NCBI GenBank assembly: GCA_021323945.1
Contig: JAJPKA010000018.1
Coordinates: 619,529-683,528 of the forward strand
Length of the DNA: 64,000 bases
Reading direction: 5' to 3'
Origin: Pseudomonadota bacterium
GTDB lineage: Bacteria; Desulfobacterota; Binatia; Binatales; Binataceae
Positions 53,237 through 61,910 of the stretch are shown piece by piece. The notes beneath the pieces were generated by a model that saw nothing but the letters and a program-made list of their open reading frames with translations, did no database searches and was not told where the DNA came from. The position numbers and the translations under genes were made by a program. Numbering within the stretch: position 1 is the first letter of the stretch; every line of letters starts with the position of its first letter.

Positions 53237-53617
53237 ATGTCAGCCAGGCCACTAAAAGGCTCGGCGCCGTGTAGATGGCTGCGTGGCTCGGTCTGCACAC
53301 TTAGTGCTCTCGCACTAATCGTTGCACTGTCCGCGATTACCAGCCACGATTTTGGCGATCACTACCGACCCGGTGAGATTGGCCGGCTGAACATTCACTA
53401 CGCTGTTCTCGCGCAACCGAGCGCTTCGCAGAGCGGCAAAGCGCGAGCGATCGGCCAGATACAGCCGAGAGCTGTGCTGCTTCGCGGCGATTCTGCGCAT
53501 TTTGCTCAACCGCCAAAACTGCAGCAGATAACTCAGCCCTCCCTGTGCCGCCTGCTCCTCCGTTTGAAGCTCGGCCCCCGCTCTGCCTCCGAAGACCCGT
53601 CCCCAATTTCGATCTAA
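53237..53617 (+). CDS. possible small membrane/secreted hypothetical protein
   Basis: A 126-residue ORF behind AAGGTGAT. One hydrophobic segment (SVCTLSALALIVALSAI) near residues 18-34 is followed by a polar tail without motifs. The opposite strand is open too, so coding is not secure. It is divergent from the Cus operon and 170 bases before a better supported secreted protein. Confidence 0.35.
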   Translation: MSARPLKGSAPCRWLRGSVCTLSALALIVALSAITSHDFGDHYRPGEIGRLNIHYAVLAQPSASQSGKARAIGQIQPRAVLLRGDSAHFAQPPKLQQITQPSLCRLLLRLKLGPRSASEDPSPISI

Positions 53618-53789
53618 ACGCAGCTATTCGATTCTCGCTGTTCTGATCCGGATCAGTGCGGTGTCGTGTTGTTCGGAGTTGCCGGCATCAAGAAACTGAT
53701 GGACGTCCCACCGCACTGTCCGCAGCTGAACCAGTCAGATGAGCGCTCGAAAGGATCTCCTTCGGCGCCAAGCGACGGGGAGAAATAAA

Positions 53790-54326
53790 ATGAGTCTAAA
53801 AGTAATCAGAATTATGTTCACTTTGGCCGTAAGCGTATCAATGACCTTTGTAGCCTCCAGGGCATTTGCCCAGGCGGCCGTCCTGAGCGGTTCGATCATG
53901 GATACCGCGGGGGCACCCGGAACTGAAGCACCCGCCGACCCCGCTCCCATCGGCAAGATCTCCAGTGACTGGATGTCTCACGCAAACCTGGCGATGCTGT
54001 CGCATAGGAGCGCTTTTTCGCTGCCGAGTTACAAGCAGATTCGGGCGGAGGAAATGGCACGTACGGAGGAGAACCGGCTCGTGCGTCAACTGGTATTGGC
54101 TCGCACCAGAGGCCAGAACGTCGATGCAGCCGCGCGCAACCAATGGCTTGGAACCATCTCCCTCGCACGTGGCGACCGAGCGATGGCCGAAAATTATTTC
54201 CACCGCGCCGAGGCCGAGCTGGCCACTGATCGAGTCACGGCTCACCATGTGGATGCAATCGGCCTTGGTGATGATCCGGACGCGGTGAATCTGCATCCTA
54301 ACAGTGGAACAGCAACAGCCTACTAG
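53790..54326 (+). CDS. secreted hypothetical protein with a TPR-like segment
   Basis: A 178-residue protein. The signal peptide IRIMFTLAVSVSMTFVASRAFAQA ends in an AxA cleavage site (given here in part: LAVSVSMTFVASRAFA). The mature part has ARNQWLGTISLARGDRAMAENYFHRAEAEL, whose 'A..G....A...F..A' spacing resembles one tetratricopeptide helix pair; only one repeat is seen. The ATG at 53790 follows GGGGAG and is preferred over an upstream ATG. It is Ala/Pro-rich after the signal. No family was recognised; a periplasmic location is likely. Confidence 0.65.
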   Translation: MSLKVIRIMFTLAVSVSMTFVASRAFAQAAVLSGSIMDTAGAPGTEAPADPAPIGKISSDWMSHANLAMLSHRSAFSLPSYKQIRAEEMARTEENRLVRQLVLARTRGQNVDAAARNQWLGTISLARGDRAMAENYFHRAEAELATDRVTAHHVDAIGLGDDPDAVNLHPNSGTATAY

Positions 54327-54919
54327 ACTAGACCCTATGTATGATGGTAGCCGAGTGAACCTTGTCCCACCCTCGGCTTCAGTCAAATCGTAATTCTCGA
54401 ACCGCGACGCGGCGACTTACCCAACGATCGCCGCGTCGCGCGACCTCGGTCCGGACAGCTGAGCTGCAGCGACTCACTGGAAACACCATATTACGCCAGG
54501 ACTCGCTCCGGGTCGCAGCGAGCGTGCGCATGCTTCCAGCCACAGATCGATAATGGGCCGAGCGAGGAGTGATGACCGTAACATCGCCCCGCCACCCGAT
54601 TTTCCGAGAGCATGCAAACGTTCACCGGTTGACAGGCTTTTGCTGCTCGTCGACCGCGTTAGTTTAACTAACCCTTATTGAAAAATTTCGCACTTTATGT
54701 TCGTCCGGCTGCGTGTGACCGAACGAGCAGTAAAATCTTACTATCAATCCGCCCCTGCGATCATAGTGACGGCAAATTATCGATTCTGAGGTTCCCTTTC
54801 CCATGCCATGCGGGACGGATCCATAACTGCATCTGTCGTCGTGCTCAACGAGGAGCCGCGGTTCCCGGCTGGAAGATTTGGCTGGACAAACGACTTGTGA
54901 TGCCCTAGGCTGCGGGGCC
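54327..54919. other. intergenic region
   Basis: About 590 bases after the secreted protein. Short plus-strand frames have no ribosome sites. The tract is AT-rich at 54650-54790, then grades into the inverted-repeat-dense block. No terminator was identified. Confidence 0.4.
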
Positions 54920-55152
54920 GGGGGATAAACCGGTCACTGCGGAAGGAGGTCCGCCCGTAACAGCGCTCGCGCTATGCGGCTCGCGAAACGCTCCGCAGGA
55001 CCAAATGGGGTGATGATCCTGCGGGGTGTGTCCGGTTTCGACCCGGCAGCCCGGGCAAAGCTCGCCTGCTGGTATCCACCAAGGGAGGCCTTATCCCCTT
55101 CACGCACAAACCCAAGCGCGGTACGGCAGCGTTCAACCATCGGCCTCCCTTG
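54920..55152. ncRNA. inverted-repeat-dense block, candidate structured RNA (strand unknown)
   Basis: About 230 bases with nested pairing. GGGGATAA (54921-54928) pairs with TTATCCCC (55091-55098). Inside are GCGGA/TCCGC with loop AGGAGG (54938-54953), CCGCAGGA/TCCTGCGG (54993-55000 and 55017-55024) and GCAG...CTGC around CGGGC/GCTCG with loop AAA (about 55050-55075). A further 11-bp pair is CAAGGGAGGCC (55080-55090) with GGCCTCCCTTG (55142-55152), which competes with the long-range pair. No T run marks an end, and the family is not recognised. It ends 25 bases from the DUF1302-like stop codon. Confidence 0.4.
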
Positions 55153-55177
55153 ATCTTTGAACGAAAGACCTGGCCGC

Positions 55178-57145
55178 TCACAGAATGTTGAAGTTGTACT
55201 GGAACTGGGCGAGCAGATAGCTCTCACCTTTAAAGAAACCCACGTTCTGCTGGCGGTCACCTCCCAGAACCTCAATTGCTTGCAGCTTCATAAAATACTT
55301 CTTGGTCCACGGCGGATTGAGAGTGATCGACGGGAAGAGTGCGAAATTGTCACCCTTTGGGTCCCAAATCATCGTCCAGGTGGGCGCGAAGTCTGACCAC
55401 CACCATGAAGTCCCAATGTTGAAAAGCAGCTCCACGTCATTTTTGAGCTGATGCACACCTACTGCGTTGAACGCCGCAAAATACTTGCTGTTGTCCATGA
55501 CAGTGGTTTGCACCTCCTCCAGGTTGACCGTGAGATTGCCGGTCTGCGTCAACCACGGCGCGTATGCCTGGTCCAGGTCAAGCGCTAGCATGTAGGTCAC
55601 AACATCAGACCATCCCTGTGCGGTCAGGCTCGCAGGACTCTGGTCATCGAACGACTGATGGTTAGCGTACCGCATCTCGCCGCGAAACACTGCCGGAAAG
55701 TACTCAGCGATCGACGCTGGCATCGGTAGCGGCCTGTCGACCGTGACGCCGAACTGATTTACCGGGCTGAATGCATAGGTCCAGAGGTTCGTGTATGGAG
55801 TCCATTTGCCCTCATAGTAGGTGCCAGTACCAACACCGTTGGTGTTGTCGTACATGTAGAAGAGGGTCCACTCGGTTGAGCCGAACAACGTGTGGAAGCG
55901 CACGGCGTCGTCCCAGTTCTCGGGCTGCATCCCGGGCACGCGGAAATTGCCGAAGTCGAGCAGGGTTCCATCCCCGATAGGAGAATACGGATTGTTATGT
56001 TTGTTCAGGATCGGGCAGAAGCGTCTTTGGCTCAGCGGCACCGGATCGAAGACATTGACCTTGGTTAGGCTTGCACCCTTGATGAAGGGGATCAGGTTGG
56101 TGCAGTGCCAGAATTCGGTCTCCGCCGGTGGGGCGAGAATATTGTTGCCGTTGTAGGTGAAGGGTCCGTTTAGCGAAGGCGCGGTCACGAGTATTTCATT
56201 GAAGGGCGGATTGAAGCGATTGTCATAGTGAACATCAAACCGTCCGCTCGGCCCGTGACTCGCCGCCGGGAAGCAGGGATTGACCCGTCCTGACTTGATC
56301 ATTTCATCTTTGTAGATGCCGTACGGCGTGTCCTGCTCCGGCCAATACATCGGCTGAAAACCCGGCATCACCACCAGCTCGAGAAAATTCGAGGTGAAGG
56401 GCCCCCACTCTGGCAAGTTCAGGATCGGATGAACCATCCATTGGGGTTGTCGCGACTGCTCGAGGTTGGCGAAACCGAACGCCCAACAGGTGTCCTGCGG
56501 ATTGATCACGTCACCCACCCGGAATGCGAGCGACTGGCCCCACACTACGATCTGATTTCCGATAAAGGTGGTCAGCGGCCCGGTCTTGTTTTCCCACCAG
56601 GCGTCGCGGACCTGGTAGTTGTTGTAGAAGCCATTCATGTAATGACCGAAGCTCGCATGATTGGCGCTCGCTATGCTGTATTGTCTGTTGTTCGCACTGT
56701 CGAAGGAATACGGCGGCTCGTAGACGAACCATTCCCGCATAAAGAACGTGTTGTTTTCGTTGAGCCGATAGTTCTCGTCAACCTGTAAAAGCGATCGTGC
56801 GACCGCCAGGTTGTTTTTGCTGGGAGTGAAGTCATGCAGGGTTGTGGGGTTCTGCCACATGCCAAATGTCTGGCTGCCAAATCCTGAGATGTGCAGACCA
56901 CTCAGCCAACTCATTTCCGTGCCAGCCGGAGTCGGCGTCGCAGGTGCAGCGGCTGCTCCGGCCTGTGATAGCGTGTTGGTTACTGAATTGGTCACTGTCA
57001 GATCATTCGTCGACGGAGCAGCCACCTCCCCCGCTCGGCTGCTTGCGGCGAATAGCAGCAAAATTGCGGTTGCCGCCGCGGCTTTGATAAGTGTTCTCTC
57101 GATCCGCGCGAACCTTTCGGCGACTGCGCTGAGCATCGATCTCAT
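55178..57145 (-). CDS. DUF1302-like outer-membrane beta-barrel protein
   Basis: A complete 655-residue paralogue of the gene at 1-1420. A signal peptide (LIKAAAATAILLLFAASSRAG) is followed by a variable Ala/Pro/Thr linker, then WLSGLHISGFGSQTFGMWQ and IGNQIVVWGQSLAFRVGDVI followed by NPQDTCWAFG, the DUF1302-like core. Alternating aromatic strands continue to the end, and the chain terminates in YLLAQFQYNFNIL, a barrel-type terminal strand, though the last residue is Leu rather than Phe. The start follows GGAGGAGGAT. Function is unknown; family members are predicted channels for hydrophobic or unknown solutes. It lies between an XRE regulator and a small-gene region, with an RND operon about 2 kb away on the same strand. 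Confidence 0.8.
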   Translation of the reverse strand: MRSMLSAVAERFARIERTLIKAAAATAILLLFAASSRAGEVAAPSTNDLTVTNSVTNTLSQAGAAAAPATPTPAGTEMSWLSGLHISGFGSQTFGMWQNPTTLHDFTPSKNNLAVARSLLQVDENYRLNENNTFFMREWFVYEPPYSFDSANNRQYSIASANHASFGHYMNGFYNNYQVRDAWWENKTGPLTTFIGNQIVVWGQSLAFRVGDVINPQDTCWAFGFANLEQSRQPQWMVHPILNLPEWGPFTSNFLELVVMPGFQPMYWPEQDTPYGIYKDEMIKSGRVNPCFPAASHGPSGRFDVHYDNRFNPPFNEILVTAPSLNGPFTYNGNNILAPPAETEFWHCTNLIPFIKGASLTKVNVFDPVPLSQRRFCPILNKHNNPYSPIGDGTLLDFGNFRVPGMQPENWDDAVRFHTLFGSTEWTLFYMYDNTNGVGTGTYYEGKWTPYTNLWTYAFSPVNQFGVTVDRPLPMPASIAEYFPAVFRGEMRYANHQSFDDQSPASLTAQGWSDVVTYMLALDLDQAYAPWLTQTGNLTVNLEEVQTTVMDNSKYFAAFNAVGVHQLKNDVELLFNIGTSWWWSDFAPTWTMIWDPKGDNFALFPSITLNPPWTKKYFMKLQAIEVLGGDRQQNVGFFKGESYLLAQFQYNFNIL

Positions 57146-57458
57146 ATCCTCCTCCCGCGTAACTCCCTGGATGATGCGAATCCTCGTTAGATTCGTGTCG
57201 TGCAGGAAAGCCGAACCCCGCTAATCGTTGTTGCCGAATCACCTCCTTCGCTTACCTGGACTCGTAAGAAGTCGAACGCAGCGAGCAGCCCATGGGCGGG
57301 CAGGTTCGGAGCCGCCACACCTCGGTGTTTGTGTATTCGCCCGCCACGATCGCCCGGGTACCCGACGGGCTCGGTCTGCGAGTCAGATACCGCCACCTCG
57401 AGCCCTGCCGCTCCAAGCTTTTCTTTTCGCTCCCTAAAGATTAAGCTTTCCGTCCGAC
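57146..57458. other. divergent intergenic region between the barrel gene and the XRE gene
   Basis: About 310 bases. A frame from 57200 is open through to the XRE gene but crosses the palindromic promoter region and is not supported. Promoters for both divergent genes presumably lie here and in the palindrome block just after. Confidence 0.45.
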
Positions 57459-57478
57459 TATCACGGTCTGTCGTGATA
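57459..57478. promoter_or_regulatory. palindrome 1 upstream of the XRE gene
   Basis: TATCACG, six-base spacer, CGTGATA: a perfect seven-base inverted repeat, 67 bases before the XRE start. A plausible operator. Confidence 0.55.
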
Positions 57479-57482
57479 AGTC

Positions 57483-57506
57483 AATATTTCGCAATAGCGA
57501 AATATT
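57483..57506. promoter_or_regulatory. palindrome 2 upstream of the XRE gene
   Basis: AATATTTCGC, spacer AATA, GCGAAATATT: perfect ten-base arms. The form and position, about 39 bases before the start, suit autoregulation by the XRE repressor. Confidence 0.65.
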
Positions 57507-57517
57507 TGTATACAAAT
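57504..57517. promoter_or_regulatory. palindrome 3 upstream of the XRE gene
   Basis: ATTTGTATACAAAT, a perfect 14-base palindrome that shares its first three bases with palindrome 2. GTATAC at its centre may also be part of a -10 region. Confidence 0.6.
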
Positions 57518-57544
57518 GAAATTCTTGCTGGGGGAATCCGCTTG

Positions 57545-57964
57545 ATGCCTCGTGAAGCGCAGGACCAACGGTCCGCGTTCATCAACCGATTGGAATTGCT
57601 GGCAGCCAAGTTGGGTAGTCGCTACAAGCTGGCGCAGAAAGCGGGCATAAAGCAGAGTACGCTGCAGGCTTATGCCTCAGGCAGCGAACCGACCCGGCCA
57701 GCGTTAATCAAGTTGGCGCGAGCCGCTGACGTCTCGATTGATTGGCTCGCTGCGGGCCAGCGTCGCGAGATTGACGTCGAGCTGCTGCGCCAGGTGATCG
57801 AGGGTGTCGAGCGAGGCTTCCGCGGCTCCGGCATCCGGCTCGATGCGCGGTCGCGTGCGCAAATGATCGCGGAGATCTATGCGGCGGTCACGGAGGAGGA
57901 GCTTCCGGATGAAGCGCGACACGCCAAGATAGTGGAGCTGGTCCGTTGGCGCCAGCGAGCATAA
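57545..57964 (+). CDS. XRE-family transcriptional regulator
   Basis: A 139-residue DNA-binding protein. Residues about 10-60 are the HTH (LELLAAKLGSRYKLAQKAGI, then KQSTLQAYASGSEPTRPALIKLARAADVSIDWLAAG, cited as one domain), typical of cI/phage-repressor-like XRE proteins. The C-terminal 75 residues are helical and charged (ELLRQVIEGVERGFR, then MIAEIYAAVTEEELPDEARHAKIVELVRW) and probably dimerise. The start ATG lies after GGGGGA at about ten bases; a TTG three bases earlier is an alternative. Three palindromes lie just upstream, suggesting autorepression. It is divergent from the barrel gene and convergent with the 97-residue gene, four bases apart. Confidence 0.85.
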   Translation: MPREAQDQRSAFINRLELLAAKLGSRYKLAQKAGIKQSTLQAYASGSEPTRPALIKLARAADVSIDWLAAGQRREIDVELLRQVIEGVERGFRGSGIRLDARSRAQMIAEIYAAVTEEELPDEARHAKIVELVRWRQRA

Positions 57965-57967
57965 TCG

Positions 57968-58261
57968 CTACTCCAGCAGCATGAGCAGCAATACCAGGTC
58001 GTCTTCTCCCATCACCGCCGAAATACGACTAATCAAGCCTTCGGCAGCCTCCTTCGGTATGCCACCTGCGACGGCACGCTGAATTGCCGCAAGAGTGAGC
58101 CTCTCATTTATTGCTGCCGACTTTCGTTCGCTGATACCCCGCCGACGCAGCTCGCGAGCAATAATTTGTGCGATCTTGTCTTCCAACGTGCTTTGCCGAA
58201 GAGGTCTAATCTGGCCAAAGACCTTGGGGCGCGACGGGCCTTTGGATTCTCGGCTATCCAT
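57968..58261 (-). CDS. small hypothetical protein convergent with XRE
   Basis: A 97-residue protein, not recognised. The N-terminal 30 residues are basic and Pro/Ser-rich. The rest is helical (LEDKIAQIIARELRRRGISER, then INERLTLAAIQRAVAGGIPKEAAEGLISRIS, in two helices) and ends in a run of Leu (DDLVLLLMLLE). The ATG follows a very strong GGAGGAGG site, so it is expected to be translated. Its stop is three bases from the XRE stop, so the genes are convergent and may influence one another. Confidence 0.65.
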   Translation of the reverse strand: MDSRESKGPSRPKVFGQIRPLRQSTLEDKIAQIIARELRRRGISERKSAAINERLTLAAIQRAVAGGIPKEAAEGLISRISAVMGEDDLVLLLMLLE

Positions 58262-58420
58262 TCAGTCCTCCTCCCAGCGGGATTGGACATGAACAAATCA
58301 ACGACTCGTCTTCGCCGCCTGGACCCCGGGAGAAGCACTCCCGTTCGCCAGTGCTGCGAAGTGCCGCCCGATTCAACGGCGGCGTGTTTCGGACGTTTGC
58401 CGCGTCCTATCGTTGACCGC

Positions 58421-58918
58421 CTAGGTCAGCCCCTCGGGATCTTGCGAGGAGGATCGGAAGGCCAGTTTGAAACGTAGCAACAGAAGGATTTGTCGAACTT
58501 GTGGACGGGATCCGGCGCCGCGAGTCAGCGTCATCTTTGCCTGACCGCATGCCTCGGATGTGACCGGAAGCTCAGTCAGTCGCTCACAACTCACCCTGGG
58601 AAGAGGTGAGTCACTTAGCGGCGGAGCAATGAAAGTGTGGCGTTCGACTGTCCGAGAAAGATGGATGCCCCGAAGATGGGCACTGGTCTGGTGCAGCCCG
58701 AAAGAGGACACTCCCGACAACAAAATCAGGCCCAGGACAACACCGACCGTGGTGGCTCTTGTCCGCTCACACCCTGTGCGGCGCCAAACGGTCCTCACGA
58801 AGAAGCCGCTATCTAATATCCTCACGAAATGCAAGACTCGGCTCAAACTCGAACCAACAATCGTTGCTTTTTGAGGAGCGATGACGTTAGCCAACTTGAC
58901 TCCGGCACCCGGCCGCAT
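58421..58918 (-). CDS. doubtful hypothetical protein with one hydrophobic segment
   Basis: A 165-residue ORF with a single hydrophobic stretch (TVGVVLGLILLSGVSSFGLH) near residues 57-76 and basic ends. No ribosome site or motif supports it, and the plus strand is also partly open. The remaining sequence from 58262 to 59159 shows nothing else recognisable. Confidence 0.25.
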   Translation of the reverse strand: MRPGAGVKLANVIAPQKATIVGSSLSRVLHFVRILDSGFFVRTVWRRTGCERTRATTVGVVLGLILLSGVSSFGLHQTSAHLRGIHLSRTVERHTFIAPPLSDSPLPRVSCERLTELPVTSEACGQAKMTLTRGAGSRPQVRQILLLLRFKLAFRSSSQDPEGLT

Positions 58919-59159
58919 CGAATGCCACTGCTTGCACTGCAGTGAGTGCTGCGCTCGAGTCAGGCTGGGCTGACTCGGCTGAAAAAGCGTTGCAGTTTAG
59001 CGCAGCGCCCGCCAACAGGTATAAGCCGAAGGGCGGCAAACGCGGATCCGCCGAATCCATAACGCCGGAAAGTCCGGCACGCGGAAGATCGTCAAGAAAT
59101 CATTCCAGTCCCGGGTATGTTCGTTTAAATGTCGTTTGGGTGCTTTTCAGCAAACCGCT

Positions 59160-60686
59160 TCAGCTCGACAGGCCGGATAATGACCGCCCGGTCGACGCGT
59201 CCACGGCGGCATTCGCGACCGAATAACCATATAAGGCGTTGGCGTAAGCCGCATCGTCATAAGTGTAATGCCGTTGGGCATCTTCCAGTTCCACGATGTT
59301 GGCCAGGCCCGCCTCGTAACGCTTCTCTGCCAGCTCGAGCTGGGCACGCGATGCGGCCAGGGCTTTTTCCGCACGCGCAATCCGTTGCAACGCTGCACGC
59401 CGGTCCAGGAACGCGGTCTGTACCTGAAGGATAATGCGTTGCTGGAGATCTTCGATCGCATCCTGCACCGCGCGTTGCCGAGCTTTGGTCTCTTCGATCT
59501 GATCAGTAGTCAAAAAGCTGTTGAAGATCGGCCAGGTGACCACAACACCAACATCGAAGTTGTTGGCAACCGGTAACCGATACCCCTGGGCGGGCCCGGT
59601 ACCCATCGCCGAATAGCCACCGATGACATTGGCGGTGGGAAAATAGTCACTTTTATACTCAACGATCTGAGCGCCCAGGGCGCGCGCCTGATTATCCAGT
59701 GCCTTCAAATCCGGTCGTTCGCGCATCGCCAATGCCAGCAGACTCTGCAGGCTTTCCGTAACCGGTGCATAGGTGAGAATATCGGCCAGGTGGTATTCGG
59801 GTGAACGATCGCTGAGACCGAGCGCATTATTCAGCGCGGCTTTCGCATCATCGTAAGCATTCTGGGCATCGACCAGGTTGAGTTGGGCGCGTTCGAGTTC
59901 AGCCTGCGTTACATAGACATCAAGCTCCGGGCGAAGCCGCGCTTCGGCCTTTACCTGCGCTTCACGGAGATGGAAGCGCCGTTGTTCAACGGCTTTTTGG
60001 TAGACTGCGATCAGAGCCTTGGCCTGCAGCACGCTGAAATAGCGTTGCGAGACCTCGAAGATCAGATCCAGTTTGGCCATTTGCTCGGAGGCGGCGGCCG
60101 CGGCCGCCTCAAACCGGCGCTGCGCTACAAAACCGCGATGACGGCCAAAATCGAATAAGAACTGCGAGATCGACAGTCCGCCCATGTAGTTGTTGTTGAT
60201 ATCCCAGGCCTCGCTAAAGTCATCAGCCGGCAGCGCATGGTCGCGCCCGGGAATGCGCGGATACATCCCTAATGGGTTAAAGTAACTCGTATCAGCAATG
60301 CCATTGTCCGAGGTGCCAATATCCTGCGCGATGCCATCGATTTGTGGTCCGAGAAAGGAGCGGGCTTCGCCCACGCGGGCTACCGCCGCCGCAGTATTCT
60401 GGGCGGCTTCTCTGATTCGAGGATGATACTGGAGGGCGATAGCGATCGCCTGCTTTAGCGTAAGCTCTGCGTTGGGTGGAAATGGCGTAGTCGCCGGTCC
60501 AGCGTTTTGGCCTGCCACGGGCTTCTTTTCGTTGGACCGTGCCGAGGCGAAGGATGACAGCTGGGGCACCCGGGTCACGCCAGGCGCAGCTTGAGCTCCA
60601 GACAAGGCAATTGGCTGGACCGCCTGGGCTCCGGTAGCCAGAAGTAAGAAGCAAGGTAAGAGCCAAAGGCCATATCTGTGAGTCAT
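59160..60686 (-). CDS. TolC-family outer-membrane channel of an RND system
   Basis: A 508-residue outer-membrane channel. The signal peptide LWLLPCFLLLATGAQA is followed by an unusual Ala/Pro-rich linker of about 55 residues before LTLKQAIAIALQYHPRIREA, the first OEP repeat. The second repeat begins near LLALAMRERPDLKALDNQARAL. Hairpin helices are at about 190-270 and 400-480, the latter with RYEAGLANIVELEDAQRHY. The order in the operon is pump, adaptor, channel (all minus strand), and the adaptor stop is 45 bases upstream. The substrate is unknown. Confidence 0.87.
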   Translation of the reverse strand: MTHRYGLWLLPCFLLLATGAQAVQPIALSGAQAAPGVTRVPQLSSFASARSNEKKPVAGQNAGPATTPFPPNAELTLKQAIAIALQYHPRIREAAQNTAAAVARVGEARSFLGPQIDGIAQDIGTSDNGIADTSYFNPLGMYPRIPGRDHALPADDFSEAWDINNNYMGGLSISQFLFDFGRHRGFVAQRRFEAAAAAASEQMAKLDLIFEVSQRYFSVLQAKALIAVYQKAVEQRRFHLREAQVKAEARLRPELDVYVTQAELERAQLNLVDAQNAYDDAKAALNNALGLSDRSPEYHLADILTYAPVTESLQSLLALAMRERPDLKALDNQARALGAQIVEYKSDYFPTANVIGGYSAMGTGPAQGYRLPVANNFDVGVVVTWPIFNSFLTTDQIEETKARQRAVQDAIEDLQQRIILQVQTAFLDRRAALQRIARAEKALAASRAQLELAEKRYEAGLANIVELEDAQRHYTYDDAAYANALYGYSVANAAVDASTGRSLSGLSS

Positions 60687-60731
60687 GATTCCGCTCCGCC
60701 GAACGAGGTTCGAGCCTTGACGCCAGGCACC

Positions 60732-61910
60732 TTAACCAACATCGCTGGAGCGATCGGTTGCCTCCTGTGTGCCATTGTTCCCCCCATGGGTGTGGTCGAT
60801 GAGCACCTTCTCGCCAGGACTAAGCGCACTGCTGTAAGTCGAGACCACCAACGACTGATCGGTAAGACCGGAGGTAACTTCCACGCGACTGCCGTCGTCG
60901 ATGCCGGTTGATATCGGAACTTCTCTGATCCGACCATCATTCACTACCAGCACCCGCGGAGAACTTCGTCCGCGGTGGATCGCCGACGCCGGGAGACTTA
61001 GCGCATCGGGGTGGCGAATGAGCTCCAGGGTTACGTGAGCATAGCTCCTGGGGTAAAGCACGTGACCCGGATTGTCGAGATCGATCTCGGTTAGCATGGT
61101 TCTGGTCGCAAGGTCGAGCGAGGTCGCGAAACGTGCGACCGAGCCGCGAAAAACACGGCCCGGAAATTCATCAAAACGCAAAGTGGCGGGCGTCCCGCGC
61201 CGTATCAGCGGATAGGAATCCTCCGGAACGTACACGTAGACACGCAGTTTATCGATGTCGGCCAAAGTCAGGATGGGCCCGCCTCCGTTGCGATGGCCAC
61301 CGGCGCCCTCGGTGGCACCGGGAGAAATTAAGCCAGACGTCTCATCAACCCCAAAATCACCACCGCCAGCGCGGATTAGCGCGCCGGGATCGGCGAAGCG
61401 TCCGGTGATCACGCCGTTAAACGGAGCAATGATCTTCGTATAAGCGACCATCGTTTGAAGCGTGCGCACATCGGCCGCTGCTGCCTGATATTTGGCGAAC
61501 GCCATGTCGACATCCTGCTGGGAAACCAAACGCGGGTCGCTCTTTTGTACTCGCACCAGCCGATCGTAGGTGATTTTGGCGATGGCCATCTTCGACTGGG
61601 CGCGAGCCAGATTGGAGTGCAGTTCCGGAACTTGAATTTGCGCCAGGACCTGACCAGCCTTAACCCAATCGCCTTTGTCTACCCCGATCCATTCGAGATA
61701 GCCCGTGACCTTGGCGTGGAGTGCGGTCTCATAGAAACCCACTAAGTCGCCGGGCAACTCGATCGTCCGTGCTATCTCGCCTCGCTGGGGGTGAATCACT
61801 ACGACAACCGGTTCCACCGGTCGGCTGGGTGGATCAGCCTGTCTGGCGCAGGCACAGACCAGCGTCGTCATTAGCGCGATTACCACTGCCCGAGTCTTGG
61901 CGATACTCAC
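60732..61910 (-). CDS. RND efflux periplasmic adaptor, predicted lipoprotein
   Basis: A 392-residue membrane-fusion protein. The N-terminus VVIALMTTLVCACARQADPP has a lipobox-like V-C-A-C site. The barrel/lipoyl pattern is ELPGDLVGFYETALHAKVTGYLE, WVKAGQVLAQIQVPEL (first lipoyl half), a helical hairpin near 110-150, and TKIIAPFNGVITGRFADPGALI (second half), with a Gly/His-rich insert GAGGHRNGGGP after it. DNPGHVLYPRSYAHVTLEL matches the membrane-proximal domain. The GTG start overlaps the pump gene stop (GTGA), so translation is coupled. The substrate is unresolved. Confidence 0.87.
   Translation of the reverse strand: MSIAKTRAVVIALMTTLVCACARQADPPSRPVEPVVVVIHPQRGEIARTIELPGDLVGFYETALHAKVTGYLEWIGVDKGDWVKAGQVLAQIQVPELHSNLARAQSKMAIAKITYDRLVRVQKSDPRLVSQQDVDMAFAKYQAAAADVRTLQTMVAYTKIIAPFNGVITGRFADPGALIRAGGGDFGVDETSGLISPGATEGAGGHRNGGGPILTLADIDKLRVYVYVPEDSYPLIRRGTPATLRFDEFPGRVFRGSVARFATSLDLATRTMLTEIDLDNPGHVLYPRSYAHVTLELIRHPDALSLPASAIHRGRSSPRVLVVNDGRIREVPISTGIDDGSRVEVTSGLTDQSLVVSTYSSALSPGEKVLIDHTHGGNNGTQEATDRSSDVG

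Noticed and set aside
54920..55152. Resemblance of the structured block to a HEARO/omega-type RNA or an IscB N-terminal remnant
   Set aside because: A weak 'KARLLV...PFTHK' echo in one frame is interrupted by stops, no HNH or RuvC coding sequence is adjacent, and the conserved core could not be confirmed by eye.
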